Below, piece by piece: positions 36,137 to 48,408 of a DNA stretch of 64,000 nt; positions within the stretch are counted from its first letter, which is position 1, and each line of letters starts with the position of its first letter. The translations under genes were made by a program, and so were the position numbers. Origin of the DNA: Epiperipatus broadwayi (Eukaryota > Onychophora > Udeonychophora > Euonychophora > Peripatidae); the NCBI GenBank assembly GCA_028023455.1, contig JAQFVV010006702.1, forward strand, positions 372,001 through 436,000, read 5' to 3'. The notes beneath the pieces were generated by a model. The model worked only from the letters and a program-made list of their open reading frames with translations, made no database searches and had not been told where the DNA came from.

Positions 36137-39100
36137 TGTAACATAATTAAATGAGTTCAAAAGATATTATTACCATATCTGAGTCCAAAATATATATATA
36201 AGAATTATAAACAAATTATTAATAACAAGTATTATAACTCAGGTATATGGAAATCACGTGAAGTGAGTACACTAGTAATTCAATAAAATATAACTCAGGT
36301 ATACAGGCAGTAGGTTTTATCCACTTTCATTTCTTGGTTTGATGTTAAGTGCATGTTTAAACAAATACTAAGTGAATATGGTCTAGCAGGGCGCCACTAG
36401 ATTATCTGAATCTAGACACGGTTATATCTAATAACCTTTCACATGTACCGGGTTTGAATCCCTTTTTGGTACTTTATTTCTAATAAAAATGAGAGATTTT
36501 GCTTTTTGAGCCATATCACTATAAGCACTAATATTTAGGTAAAAGTAAAACATCTTTAAACCAAAGTGGAGTATATTAGACATAAATCATTTCTCAGATC
36601 TTAGCATAACAAATGTGTTTCAATATTTTTATAAGTTTACTAGCTCAGATTATATATAACTAATTTAGGATGGCAATTCACTCATCCTTGCATGAAATAG
36701 ATGATGGGATGTGGTTATAATAATACTAAGAAATCACTAAATATTATAAAATCAATATTTATTTATGGCCTTTAAACAGTTAAACAGCTCATTAATTAAA
36801 ACGTTGATGACGATGATGATGATGATAATAATAACGATAATGACAAGGGTTTCAACTACAGCTCTAGGACTAAGCCTAAACATAAAACTAATTTTTATAA
36901 AGAAATTCATAATTATTGCTTAATTTTAGCATATTTACTTATATCTTAAATAACTAATATTCAACCATTGATGATGATGAATAATCACACTTAACCAAGA
37001 CTACACTTAATGAAATATATATACGCCTCGTTTAATAAAACAAACTAATATTTATTACTACATTTCTAACATATACATAAAAATTTCTAGATAAATATGA
37101 AAATTGACATGAATAATAATAATAATAATTGATTATATAACAATCCTCAGATTAATTTTAAGTTCTTCCCCCTTTCCCTTCAAATGTATTTTGTATTAAG
37201 TTGGACGTCACATTGACCATGATTTTCACTCCATGAGAAAAGTATTTCAAGAAAAAAAAATATTATCTGCTCATTAGCACACATACTTTAAAAATCTAAC
37301 ATGTAAATAGAATGTAAAAAAAAAAATGTTAGTAGAATTGAAAGAGCAAGTTTTAGAAAAGAGTTTTAAATCATTATCTCCTCCCCCGTCCTTCTACCTC
37401 TGAAATGCTATACTTAACTTGAAACAAAAATAATCTAATATTCTAATACTACTCATTATTTCACATTCACTCGCAATTATACACATATAAAAATATCATT
37501 ATGTATGTGCGTGTTTTATCCCATAATAACAAAATATTATTTAAAACCAAAATAATAATAATATATTAGTTAAAACTAAAATCATAATACCACAAAAAAA
37601 ATTGTTTTACACATTAATATTTTTCATAACTGTAAAATTAATAAACAAATAATTTTCATACATTCAAGATAATTTATGAAGCTCAAAGTTATTATTAGTA
37701 AGACATTCTTGTTTTTAATCGATCTGAATAGTCTTTAAAAGTTCTTTAAATAAAATATACCACTTTATTGCTAAAATGTTTATTAAGACTGATATCATAA
37801 AGAAAATAGATATAAAAAGTCATATTACCGATCTTTTGTTTGTGGCGAATTTCCAAGGGTTCAAACTTGTCTTGTATAATGTCTATATTTCTGCAGCTAC
37901 CATTTCCGTTTTACTGGGAACAATCTCTTTCTTGAGGTGTATAACTATTTGATGATGATGACTCTATTGAGGTTATTTGCTTTAGTGGACAATTTGGAAA
38001 TCATTATATTAATTTTTCTTCTCTTCCTGTCAAGCATGATTCTTTTAGTGGATGAAATACAGCGGTTGTTTTCACATTTATAAATTTTCTTGAGTTTAAA
38101 ATCAGTTGTTGGAACAATTAATTGGACTTGATGATTAATATTTATCAGTAGATTAATTCATCTTTTATCGAATGCAGGTGAATGCTTTCTTCCTTCTATT
38201 AAAAACATCTTATTTCTCTGGTCAGTTGAAAGGTGTAGAATATTATTTTAGACACAACATCTTTTCTTTCCTATGTGATGTGCAGCTTCCTCCAGATGGT
38301 CAGCAAAAATGGGACATACATATAATTTTTCTAGCCAGCCATTTCTTATATTTTCAACATTCAATTTAATAGTTTAATAATCTGAACCATAATCACAATA
38401 ATAATAATTCCAGACACTTTTTATATCCAATTTTTAGCTAACTTAACCAATCAGAGATAGCGTCACTTGCTATTTTTGGACAAATTTGTTTTAATTAGAT
38501 CTCTAATTTATTTTCAACTAAATTATTTTTCAACTGAAAAGTTTAATCCTTTTTCCAGACACTTTTGTTTTAAAAAAAAAATAGACTTAATCCTTATTTC
38601 CTTTCTTTTCTCTTTTTTTTTTTTAACATCCAGGTAACATTTCAAATCTTTGAGCTTCCTTCTTTAGATCTTAAGATAAGACAATTTCAAAATTAGAGCT
38701 CTCACCCATTATAAGCTCCCAAAGTGAAAAACAATTATTTACAAAAAAAAAATTGCTACAAAGATCGATATCTGATTAAACAGATTTCCTCTTTTAACAA
38801 AAAATTGTACAAAAAAAATAATTTGACAGATTTAATCCTTCCTTTTCTTTCAATATTTAGTAAATGTAAATTTCTGTATGTAATGTACACACATCCTTCA
38901 TTCTTTCAAATCATTCATAAACTAACATTAAATAATATAATTGCTAGCTTAGTAATTATAACCCAATTATTTAATTAAATCTGTAACTTTTAAATCCCAA
39001 TTATAATTAAAGAAAAGCAAAATAGAAGTATAGAATAAGATATTAGAATTGATCAAGCATAGGTTAGTTTTAAAGAAAGTTAAAATGTTGAATATTTGAA

Positions 39101-39417
39101 ATATAAAACAATTAAATAGCTTACACATACATTGCCTATACGTATGCATTATAACTTTGCTTTTTAACAGAAAAACTAAATATTAAATAGTTTAAATGTG
39201 TGTATTACCTTTCTATCAACACACAAACAAATAAAGCATATAATTGTTGACCCATTCTCTGTCTAAAGTGTTTAAGATTTTGATCTGGTAGGGTTTGAAC
39301 TTGGATGCCCTACAGCTTCTTTTATGGTTATATAAAAATGTGATGATGATTTTGTTTTACACTTTCTTACATGCACATTACTATAAATTTAACTAGTGAC
39401 TAAATTGTAATGGCACA
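36137..39417 (-). repeat. 5' LTR (right copy, 3281 bp)
   Basis: This is the partner of 28562-31841. In element orientation it is the 5' LTR, so promoter and polyadenylation signals should lie here. I could not place them with confidence. Confidence 0.92.
36379..36471 (+). other. tRNA-like fold, second LTR copy
   Basis: It is almost the same sequence as 28805-28895, with one visible change (CTTTTACATG versus CTTTCACATG). The stem-forming bases are kept. Confidence 0.4.
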
Positions 39418-40063
39418 ATATATATATATATATTTGTTTGTTGTTGTTGTTATTTGCTTTTAACACTCTATTCTACATAAAAAAAGAGACATTTACTTTG
39501 CATGAATTATTATTATTATTCTTGTAATCTCTGTATGTGATTATTGAAAATTTATTAACATGCTGATTTGTTGTTGTTGTTGTTTTTGTTGGCAGTGGTA
39601 TTTCCTTTTTGAAAGTGTTTTTTCTTCTCAAAAGTGGAACATAAAGGTAAGGTTTAGGTTCAGCCTTTCAAAGATATACTGCCTAAAACTTTGTGGTACC
39701 AATTAGCAAGGTATTAGAGTTTTGGATAGGGAGAAATCAGTTAATATAATCGATTTTGGTTTGGTTTCACTCATTTAAACTTAAATTCAATAACTTTAAC
39801 TTTTTTTTGTTATTGATATTGCATTTATGTTGATGCCTTATTTCAATGCATGACATTGACATCATGTTATGTCTTGGGTGCATTGTATAAATTATGGGGT
39901 AGGCATTGTCCAGTACAGTATCATTAGTTGCTATTTACGTCAAAAATATCAAACAGATAGAATGCGAAAAACTGTTTGTTATACTTAGGGGGGAGCATTA
40001 CAAAATTTATGTCTTGAAAAGGAGGTGGTGGCCTGAAAAAGTTTGGGAACCTATGATCTAAAT

Positions 40064-43000
40064 CTTCAATAAATTATATTAAGAATGTTTAATTATTATT
40101 TTATAATATTGCATAAATATACACACATACATATATATATATTGTAACCATTTATTCTGCATGAAAGATAAATACAGGTATGATCTAGTAGCTAAAAACT
40201 TTTTATTATTATAATTCTTAAAGATTAGCTAGTATTATCTCTGTTAACTTAATTATGTAACTTAATTGCTCTATGTTGTTTTTAAAGCTGTATGATTGCA
40301 TTTTTATTTATTTAAGAATATGTCAACATTGATTTTGAGTAATTAAGCCCAACTTTCATAAATTTATCTCTTGTTAGCCTCCTATTAAAAAAATTAAGTA
40401 AATAAATAAAAGTTATTTTTTTCTTTTGTTATTTTTCAAAGTTAGATAATGTTGATGCAAATGTCTTAATTAACAAATAATTGTATTTTTTTTTAAAAAA
40501 ACAACAACATTGAAATCAGTTTTCTCTGTATTTATTTAAATTATATGTTAATTATTTCTGGTACAAATGTTCTAGATTTCTGTCAATTGTAATAATTCAA
40601 CTTCTGTTATTATGTTACTCTAAAAGAAATATTAATGGGGTAATTCATAACCACTACAAATTTGCCATAATATTATTTTGTTTGCTTAATTCTACAATTA
40701 AGTTAATTAAGTTTTAATTGTTTGGAAAGACAAGACAATATGTGCTGCTAAAAGAAAAACTTATCTGATAAAAAACAACCGCTACTCAAATTGTGCTATT
40801 TTACTTTAATCTTTCTAAATTTCTACAAATGGATGAAAAGTAAGCAACTTTTCTGTGGAGACAAGAACTAAAACTTTGATGATGCAATTTGAGATATATC
40901 TATTATTTTGCAAGCTTTTTCAATTTCACTCAGTCTTGTTATAATGTTTTATTTGAAGTTAAGAACTTAGTGCACTATTATACCATGAACTATATTGATT
41001 TTATTTGATTAATTTATGGACAAGGTGTTTATAGCTCATTATAATATATATTAAAGATTTATATTTATTATATCTTGTTTATTTTACATTGTATTAAAAT
41101 ATATGCTTTACTTTATAATATCCGATTCTGGAGAATAATTATGTTTGGATATATGTATTAGTTTATAATGAACTTGTTATATTTATATGCTTGCTCATCT
41201 ATATATTTACACACAATCTATTTAATATAACTTATTTTACTTATGAATTTATAACTTACCTGTCATAATTATAGGTTGCTTATATAAAATATAGAATGGC
41301 TTTTTGTTGGATGCAACTTTAATATACATTTTCATTACGAGATACATTCAATTTGTTCTTTAATTTAAGTGATCATTTTGATCCGTTCAAAGTTATAACA
41401 TGCTGACAAAAAACTCCTTCCATTATAAAACCAACATGATTTTTTTTTTCAAAGTAAAATTGTCATTCTGCTGTATTGTTTTATTAATCACAAACTCATT
41501 ATCGTGGAAAACTTCCAATTTTCTAACAAATATATATATGTGAGCATTAAAAATCACTCTGTAAATGTGCTCTTAAATAAAAAAACAGGATAAATGGTCA
41601 TTAAAAAAATCAAACTTGCAATTGGGAAAAATCATTTTCATTCTGAAGAAAAGGAGAAAACTGTTTAAGATTTTTTGTCTTTTATATTTTATTATTGTAA
41701 TATTTGAAATGTATATTGTCAATCTCATTTTATTTTATTCTTTGATTAGGTATACCTAACAGACATAGCCATGTATTTAATGGTGGTTTATATTAATGAT
41801 TGTATTCATGTTTCTAGTATTTTGAGAGATCACAGCCAGGATTTATGTATGTCTTATAAATGTCTATAAGAACTGAGTTGCTATTTTGATATATATTGTA
41901 TGTTTGCCTTGAATTGGTGTATAATTTCTATTACTATTATCATACATTTAAAATTAATTATTTATCTTTCATACATGTTTGTATTGGTCTTTTGATTATA
42001 CTTTTGCTATATGCATTTATAAATATAAGCAGATGTGTTTTAATAAATATTACCTCAATGCCTTCCTTTTCATTATTGGTATTTCTGCTTTTAATCATGT
42101 ATTTATTGTAGCAACTATGTTGGTGATTTCACATTTTACTTAGATATTATCTGTTAGACTTTTCCTTATGCTAGCCATGGATACTAATGGGATATTTAGA
42201 CATTTGTAATAATAAGCCAATATTACTCTGACTACTTTAGTGTAGGTTGTATTTTATTCACTGTCACCCATAAATATTTAGGTATTCCAATTTTTTATAA
42301 AAGGCATTTGTGTGATTATATTCCCCTACTCCTTATCATTTATTTTCAAATGATTCTGTGTTAAGTAAAATATTGAGTTTGTATTCCTCCACTCCACTTG
42401 CTTCATTTATCTAAGACTAATACAATATACTTCTTTATATTAGATGACCTAAATCATATATTAAGAAATTGTGTACACCTATTTCAATGTAAAAATATTT
42501 TATTATATTATTATCTAGAATTGTATTATCACTAATTAGCCTTAGTATGTATTACTGATTATTGAATTCAAACTGTAGGAGGTTTCTCTTTGTTTATTTA
42601 TTTGTATAATCTAAATGTATCACAGATATGGCATATTTATATGTGTATTATATCTAACTTATGTATTGTTTGATGTAAAGGTTTTTTTAATTTACTTTTA
42701 TTCTAAATAGTAGCTGTAAATAATTTATTTTTTTGTTAAATTGTAAACTAAAAGAAAATATATTTAGTCTTTGTAATAAATATTTATTTTACTCTTTAAT
42801 TATGTTTCTGCGTCCATTGCTATTTGTCACATCTATATACCCAAAAATCCATTTAAATAGCAAAAGTATTTAAAGTGTACATAAGAGTACATATTATTAT
42901 GAAATTGTTACATTGAAACAATTCATGAAATTCATTATATATGCAATTAGATTTATATAAGTTTTTTTATTGATGCGTTTATTGATATAATACTTAGTGA

Positions 43001-43575
43001 TGTGATTGGTGCAACAAAATGCCTTTTTCCATACTACATCATTTTAGCTTTGCTTCTAGTAGTTAATTATTTTAAAATTTTATGAAAACTTAATTTTATT
43101 TAGTTAATGATATAAAAATAAAATAAGAGTTGATCATTGCTTGTCGATATTATGTTTAACCCAGCTTTAGATGAACGTGGACTTTATTATATAAAAAAAG
43201 TTTTGATAAGATGTTAAGAAAATAAGAGACTCGTTGCTATTATCACTGCTATTTAATTAAAAGAATCTAAATTATTTTATTAGTTTAGATTGTTATTGCA
43301 AAGTTAGCATTTTTTTTACAACTGAAATATTTGATATTTAAAAATCTAATATTGTTATTATTATTCATTACTATTGTTTATAGAATTTAACAATGAACTG
43401 GTCTATCCATATCTTGTAAAATAATTTATTAATTAATGATTACCCTATGAGGGGACTTATTTAGTTATTGTGTACTTAGCCTATAAGAGACTTACCTTAT
43501 GTTATATCTTTATTTAATGCATTAGAGTTCTTGTATTGATTTAGATCTGTGTTTATATATATATAAACATTACAA
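40064..43575. other. AT-rich DNA without recognisable gene
   Basis: No gene is recognised over 3.5 kb. Short TA runs occur at 40130-40141, and a 71-codon frame near 41896 has no family resemblance. Confidence 0.4.
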
Positions 43576-43589
43576 GCATAAAGCTAAAC

Positions 43590-44748
43590 TAGTCAATATG
43601 TAATCAAAACTACCCCAAATCCAAAATTCAAACAGGCCAGCATAAAAATAATATTAAAACACAAGCAAAGGTTTCACTGCTACAAGCAGCAGACTTCTCA
43701 AGTGTAAAAAACTACAAAAACCACACATATATAATATTAAAAATTACCCACAAATCCATTCACTTCCCATCCTTAATATTAAAAGAACTCTTAAATAAGT
43801 TAATTGCTTCAGAATAATAAATTTTCAATAATAAAGATTCTTTAATTCTTCTTTTGATTTCATTTCTCTCAAAGAAGACAACCTTAGCTTCATCAAAATC
43901 AATAGTGTAGCCTGTATCTTTTTCATGGACATACAAAGCAGAACTAAGATATCTATTTTTAACTCTACTTTTATGAACCTTTATTCTTTCATTTAAACTC
44001 AAACTACTCTGACCTAAACCTACTTACAAAATAAACAAGGGATAAAATATACTACACCAGGAATAGTCTTTCTATCAAAAATTTCTTTTGTGTTATTTAA
44101 TAAATTATTCAATGTAACATCCCTTTTCCAAAAAATTTTCTTATTTCCAAACAATTTACTATTTCTACATACAATTTTATAAGAAGACAATTTAAATGGC
44201 AAAAAAATTAAATCATATTTTTCTTTAGCCTTTACATCCTTACAAATATTACTATTAAATAAAATACTTTTAACAAATTTATCACAGTAACCAACACTCA
44301 AGTAATCTTTATAAAATTGATATTTCTAAAACAAAGCTACCCCACTAGAATTATTTAATTTAATATTCCTATGACAATAATTCCTTAAAGCAGCTACTTT
44401 ATGCGATACAGACTGATAGCTATCAGGTTTAATTATAGAACTTAATTCTTTACTTTTAACTAAATGACTACACAATAAACAATTAGTTTCTACATTTCTA
44501 ATTACCAAAAGATCTAAAAATTTTAACTTACCAAAATCTAACCCCCCTCCTTCTAACACAAATTTTATAGAAAGATCAAAACAATTAAACTCATTTACAA
44601 AAACCTTCAATTTATCATTCTCAACTACAAAAAAAAATCATCAACATATCTGACAAATAACTTTACATATAAACAATTCTTTTTAATAACAATTTCCTCT
44701 TCCATATAACTAATATAAACTGAACATATTAAAGGAGAAATAATATAA
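43590..44748 (-). pseudogene. Penelope-like element, left arm of inverted pair
   Basis: Minus-strand frames 44610-44326, 44301-44020 and 44002-43760 together read the end of the reverse transcriptase, the linker and a GIY-YIG nuclease. The last contains PGVVYFIPC and LSLNERIKVHKS. Comparison with the right arm shows point damage: one Gln codon is a stop (TAG), and the YIG region reads GLGQS after a stop. Penelope-like elements combine such an RT with a C-terminal GIY-YIG endonuclease. The 3' tail (43590-43760) matches 45960-46110 in reverse. It is defective. Confidence 0.8.
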
Positions 44749-44749
44749 C

Positions 44750-45967
44750 CTATGGCAGTTTAGATATTGAAAATATGTATCAGTCTGTTAATAGATTAAG
44801 CAGTATTGATGTTCTTATCTCTGTATTGATTAAGAAAAGTTCTTTATCAAAAAATAAAATTAAGGTAATTAAAGATTTGCTTTTGTTATTGGAAGATTCT
44901 ATGTATTTTACTTATAAAGGTAATTTTTATAAGATTAAGGAAGGGTGAATAATATGTTATATTATTTCTCCTTTAGTATGTTCAGTTTATATTAGTTTTA
45001 TGGAAGAGGAAATTATTATTAAAAAGAATTGTTTATATATAAAATTATTTGTCAGATATGTTGATGATTGTTTATTTGTAGTTGAGAATGATAAATTGAA
45101 GGTTTTTGTAAATGAGTTTAATTGTTTTGATCCTTCTATAAAATTTATGTTAGAAGGAGGGGGATTAGATTTTGGTAAGTTAAAATTTTTAGATCTTTTG
45201 GTAATTAGAAATGTAGAAACTAATTGTTTATTGTGTAGTCATTTAGTTAAAAGTAAAGAATTAAGTTCTATAATTAAACCTGATAGCTATCAGTCTGTAT
45301 CTCATAAAGTAGCTGCTTTAAGGAATTATTGTCATAGGAATATTAAATTAAATAATTCTAGTGGGGTAACTTTGTTTCAGAAATATCAATTTTATAGATT
45401 ACTTGAGTGTTGGTTACTGTGATAAATTTGTTAAAAGTATTTTATTTAATAGTAATATTTGTAAGGGTATAAAGGTTAAAGAAAAATATGATTTTATTTC
45501 TTTGCCATTTAAATTGTCTTCTTATAAAATTGTATGTAAAAATAGTAAATTGTTTGGAAATAAGAAAATTGTTTGGAATTTACATTGAATAATTTATTAA
45601 ATAATACAAAAGAATTTTTTGATGGAAAGACTATTCTGGTGTAGTATATTTTATCCCTTGTTTATTTCGTAAGAAGGTTTACATAGGTCAGAGTAATTTG
45701 AGTTTAAATGAAAAAATAAAGGTTCATAAAAGTAGAGTTAAAAATAGATATCTTAGTTCTGCTTTGTATGTCCATGAAAAAGATACAGGCCACACTATTG
45801 ATTTTGATGAAGCTAAGGTTGTCTTCTTTGAGAGAAATGAAATCAAAAGAAGAATTAAAGAATCTTTATTATTGAAAATTTATTATTCTGAAGCAATTAA
45901 CTTATTTAAGAGTTCTTTTAATATTAAGGGTGGATGGGAAGTGAATGGATTTGTGGGTAATTTTTAA
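44750..45967 (+). pseudogene. Penelope-like element, right arm of inverted pair
   Basis: It starts about 200 bp further into the RT than the left arm. SLDIENMYQSVNRL (motif A region) is followed by YFTYKGNFYKIKEG, then a stop, then ISPLVCSVYIS and LFVRYVDDCLFVV, with the catalytic YVDD at about 45055. The main frames are 45000-45422 and 45403-45588. The GIY-YIG part reads GVVYFIPC...KKVYIGQSNLSL, then LYVHEKDTGHTIDFDEA and ends WEVNGFVGNF at 45967. Frames are broken several times. It lies head to head with the left arm with almost no spacer. Confidence 0.82.
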
Positions 45968-46330
45968 TATTATATATATATATATATGTAGTTTTTGTAG
46001 TTCTTTACACTTGAGAAATCTGCTTATAGCAGTGAAACCTTTGGTTGTGTTTTAATATTATTTTTATGCTGGTCTGGTTGAATTTTGGATTTGGGGTAGT
46101 TTTGATTATATATATTAACTTATTTAAAAGTTCTTTTAATATTAAAGGTAGATGAAAAGTAAATGGATTTGTGGGTAATGGTTAATATTATATATATTGT
46201 ATAGTTTTTGTAGTTTTTTACACTTGAGAAGTCTGCTTGTAGCAGTGAAACCTTTGGTTGTGTTTTAATATTATTTTTATGCTGGTCTAGTTGAATTTTG
46301 AATTTGGGGTAATTTTAATTTATATATATA
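45968..46330 (+). repeat. duplicated 3' tail of the Penelope-like element
   Basis: The segment from TTATTTAAAAGTTCTTTTAA through TGCTGGTCTGGTTGAATTTT ends at about 46110 and occurs a second time at 46125-46320 with substitutions. Each ends in a TA run. Tail duplications of this kind are known in Penelope-like insertions (pseudo-LTR arrangements). Confidence 0.8.
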
Positions 46331-46344
46331 TATATATATATATA

Positions 46345-48408
46345 TTTGAAAACCAGGCACTCTTCACAAACCTGGGAGCTTCATTGTAAGTATAGAGAAT
46401 TTGAACTCAGATTTTCAAGCACACTTAAACTATCCACACTATCTCATACAACTGATACACATGACCACACACATGTAGAAAAGATTAATAATCACCAATA
46501 CACATATTTCATGCTAAACCAGCACTCATCAGTTGGTCCAGACTATCATCTCTCACACACATATATATAATCAATGCTCAGTTTATATTAAGATAGCAAA
46601 TCTTTATACTTTAATGGACAGGCTTCAATCCACTGCAACCTCCAACTTTTCAGCCATCCATATCATTGAAAATCTGATGGTGAAAACTCAAATCCCATGC
46701 TGATGCTAATATTATTGCCATGCCCATGTTGACCTGAAGTCACTCTGACCCCTCATGTATAGGACAGTATCCATTAAATACATAAAGAGGGATGGACAGG
46801 ATACAAGCTTGATATGTAAATATTTGAAAACCAGGCACTTTTCACAATCCTGGGAGCTTAATTGTAAGTATAGAGGATTTGAACTCAGATTTTTAAGCAC
46901 CCTTCAACTATTCACACTATCTCATACAACTGATACACTCGACCACACACATGTAGAAAAGATTAATAATCACCAACATATGTATTTCATGCTAAACCAG
47001 CACTCATCAGTTGCTCCAGACTATCATCTCTCACACATACATATAATCAATGCTCAGTCTATATTGAGATAGCAAATCTTTATACTTTAATGGATAGGCT
47101 TCAATTCACTGCAACCTCCAACTTTTCAGCCATCCATATCATTGAAAATGATGGTGAAAACTCAAATCTCATGCTGATGCTAATATTATTGCCATGCCCA
47201 TGTTTACCTGAGGTCACTCTGACCCCTCATTACAACATGGGCATGGCAATAATATTAGCATCAGCATGGGATTTGAGTTTTCACCATAAGATTTTCAATG
47301 ATATGGATGGCTGAAAAGTTGGAGGTTGCAGTGGATTGAAGCCTGTCCATTAAAGTATAAAGATTTGTTATTTTAATATAAACTGAGCATTGATTATATA
47401 TGTGTGTGAGAGATGATAGTCTGGACCAACTGATGTGTACCGGTTTAGCATGAAATACATATATTGGTGATTATTAATCTTTTCTTCATGTGAGTGGTTG
47501 TGTGTATCAGTTGTGTGAGATAGTGTGGATAGTTGAAGGGTGCTTGAAAATATACATGAGAGGTCAGAGTGACTTCAGGTCAACATGGGCATGGCAATAA
47601 TATTAGCATCAGCATGGAATTTGAGTTTTCACCATCAGATTTTCAATGATATGGATGGCTGAAAAGTTGGAGGCTGCAGTGGATTGAAGCCTGTCCATTA
47701 AAGTATAAAGATTTGCTATCTTAATATAAACTGAGCATTGATTATATATATGTGTGAGAGATGATAGTCTGGACCAATTGATGAGTGCTGGTTTAGCATG
47801 AAATACATATATTGGTGATTATTAATCTTTTCTACATGTGTGTGGTCACGTTTATCAGTTGTATGAGATAGTGTGGATAGTTGAAGGGTGCTTGAAAATC
47901 TGAGTTCAAATCCTTTATACTTACAATTAAGCTCCCATGTTTGTGAAGAGTGCCTGGTTTTCAAATATTTACATATCAAGTTTGTATCCTGTCCATCCCT
48001 CTTATATGTATTTAATGGATACTGTCCTATACATGAGGGGTCAGAGTGACTTCAGGTCAACATGGGCATGGCAATAATATTAGAATCAGCATGGGATTTG
48101 CGTTTTCACCATCAGATTTTCAATGATATGGATGGCTGAAAATTTGGAGGTTACAGTGGATTGAAGCCTGTCCATTAAAGTATAAAGATTTGCTATCTTA
48201 ATATTAACTGAGCATTGATTATATATATGTGTGAGAGATGATAGTCTGGACCAACTGATGAGTGCTGGTTTAGCATGAAATACGTATATTGGTGATTATT
48301 AATCTTTTCTACATGTGTGTGGTTGTGTGTATCAGTTGTATGAGATAGTGTGGATAGTTGAAGGGTGCTTGAAAATCTGAGTTCAAATCCTCTATACTTA
48401 TATATATA
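46345..48408. mobile_element. foldback-like cluster: two direct then three inverted units
   Basis: A unit starting GAAAACCAGGCAC repeats at 46348 and 46826 (478-bp period). From about 47236 the same sequence continues in reverse orientation as a partial unit (to about 47555), a fuller one (to about 47965, ending GTGCCTGGTTTTC) and a third to 48408. Conserved strings include CATGTAGAAAAGATTAATAA, CAGCACTCATCAGTTGGTCC and ATGATAGTCTGGACCAA in inverted units. TA runs border both ends. Apparent frames (e.g. 46346-46570) are by-products of the repeat. The structure resembles foldback transposons whose long inverted ends are built of tandem subunits. Confidence 0.75.

Larger units (their letters stand above)
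28562..39417 (-). mobile_element. giant-LTR non-autonomous retrotransposon, 10.86 kb
   Basis: Two direct repeats of about 3.28 kb (28562-31841 and 36137-39417) flank a 4.3-kb internal region. On the minus strand the LTR begins TGTGCC and ends GTTACA (TG...CA). The flanks read ATAT on both sides, consistent with a 4- or 6-bp duplication that cannot be resolved inside a TA microsatellite. A primer-binding site lies one base after the 5' LTR and a polypurine tract directly precedes the 3' LTR. Inside I find a long gag-like coiled-coil frame and a short integrase-like tail. There is no protease, reverse transcriptase or RNase H, so it must depend on a related element. Its large LTRs and reduced coding region resemble the LARD class described in plants. 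LTR similarity is high by eye, implying recent insertion. Confidence 0.9.
27081..40055. mobile_element. hAT-like DNA element, split by a nested LTR retrotransposon
   Basis: The left end reads TAGGGTTTCCAAAAGTGG and the right end AAAAAGTTTGGGAACCTATG, which are diverged inverted repeats of the CAGGGGTTCCCAAA type found in hAT elements. A perfect 8-bp duplication, ATCTAAAT, lies at 27073-27080 and 40056-40063, as the superfamily requires. Removing the LTR element at 28562-39417 leaves an element of about 2.1 kb. I find no transposase in it, so it is probably non-autonomous or too decayed to read. The subterminal left region is G-rich (GTGGGCAGTACTAGCCC) and the right has AAAAGGAGGTGGTGGCCTGA. 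Confidence 0.8.

Noticed and set aside
40130-40155. TATATATATTGTAACC, like the left edge of the LTR element
   Set aside because: Only the TGTAAC after a TA run matches and the following bases differ, so it is not a solo LTR. A similar CTGTAACA at 48411 was rejected for the same reason.
46346-47979. Several 70-105 codon frames sharing HVEKINNHQYTYFMLNQ-like text
   Set aside because: They are translations of the foldback repeat units on both strands. They share sequence because the repeats do, and no start, stop or domain pattern is conserved.
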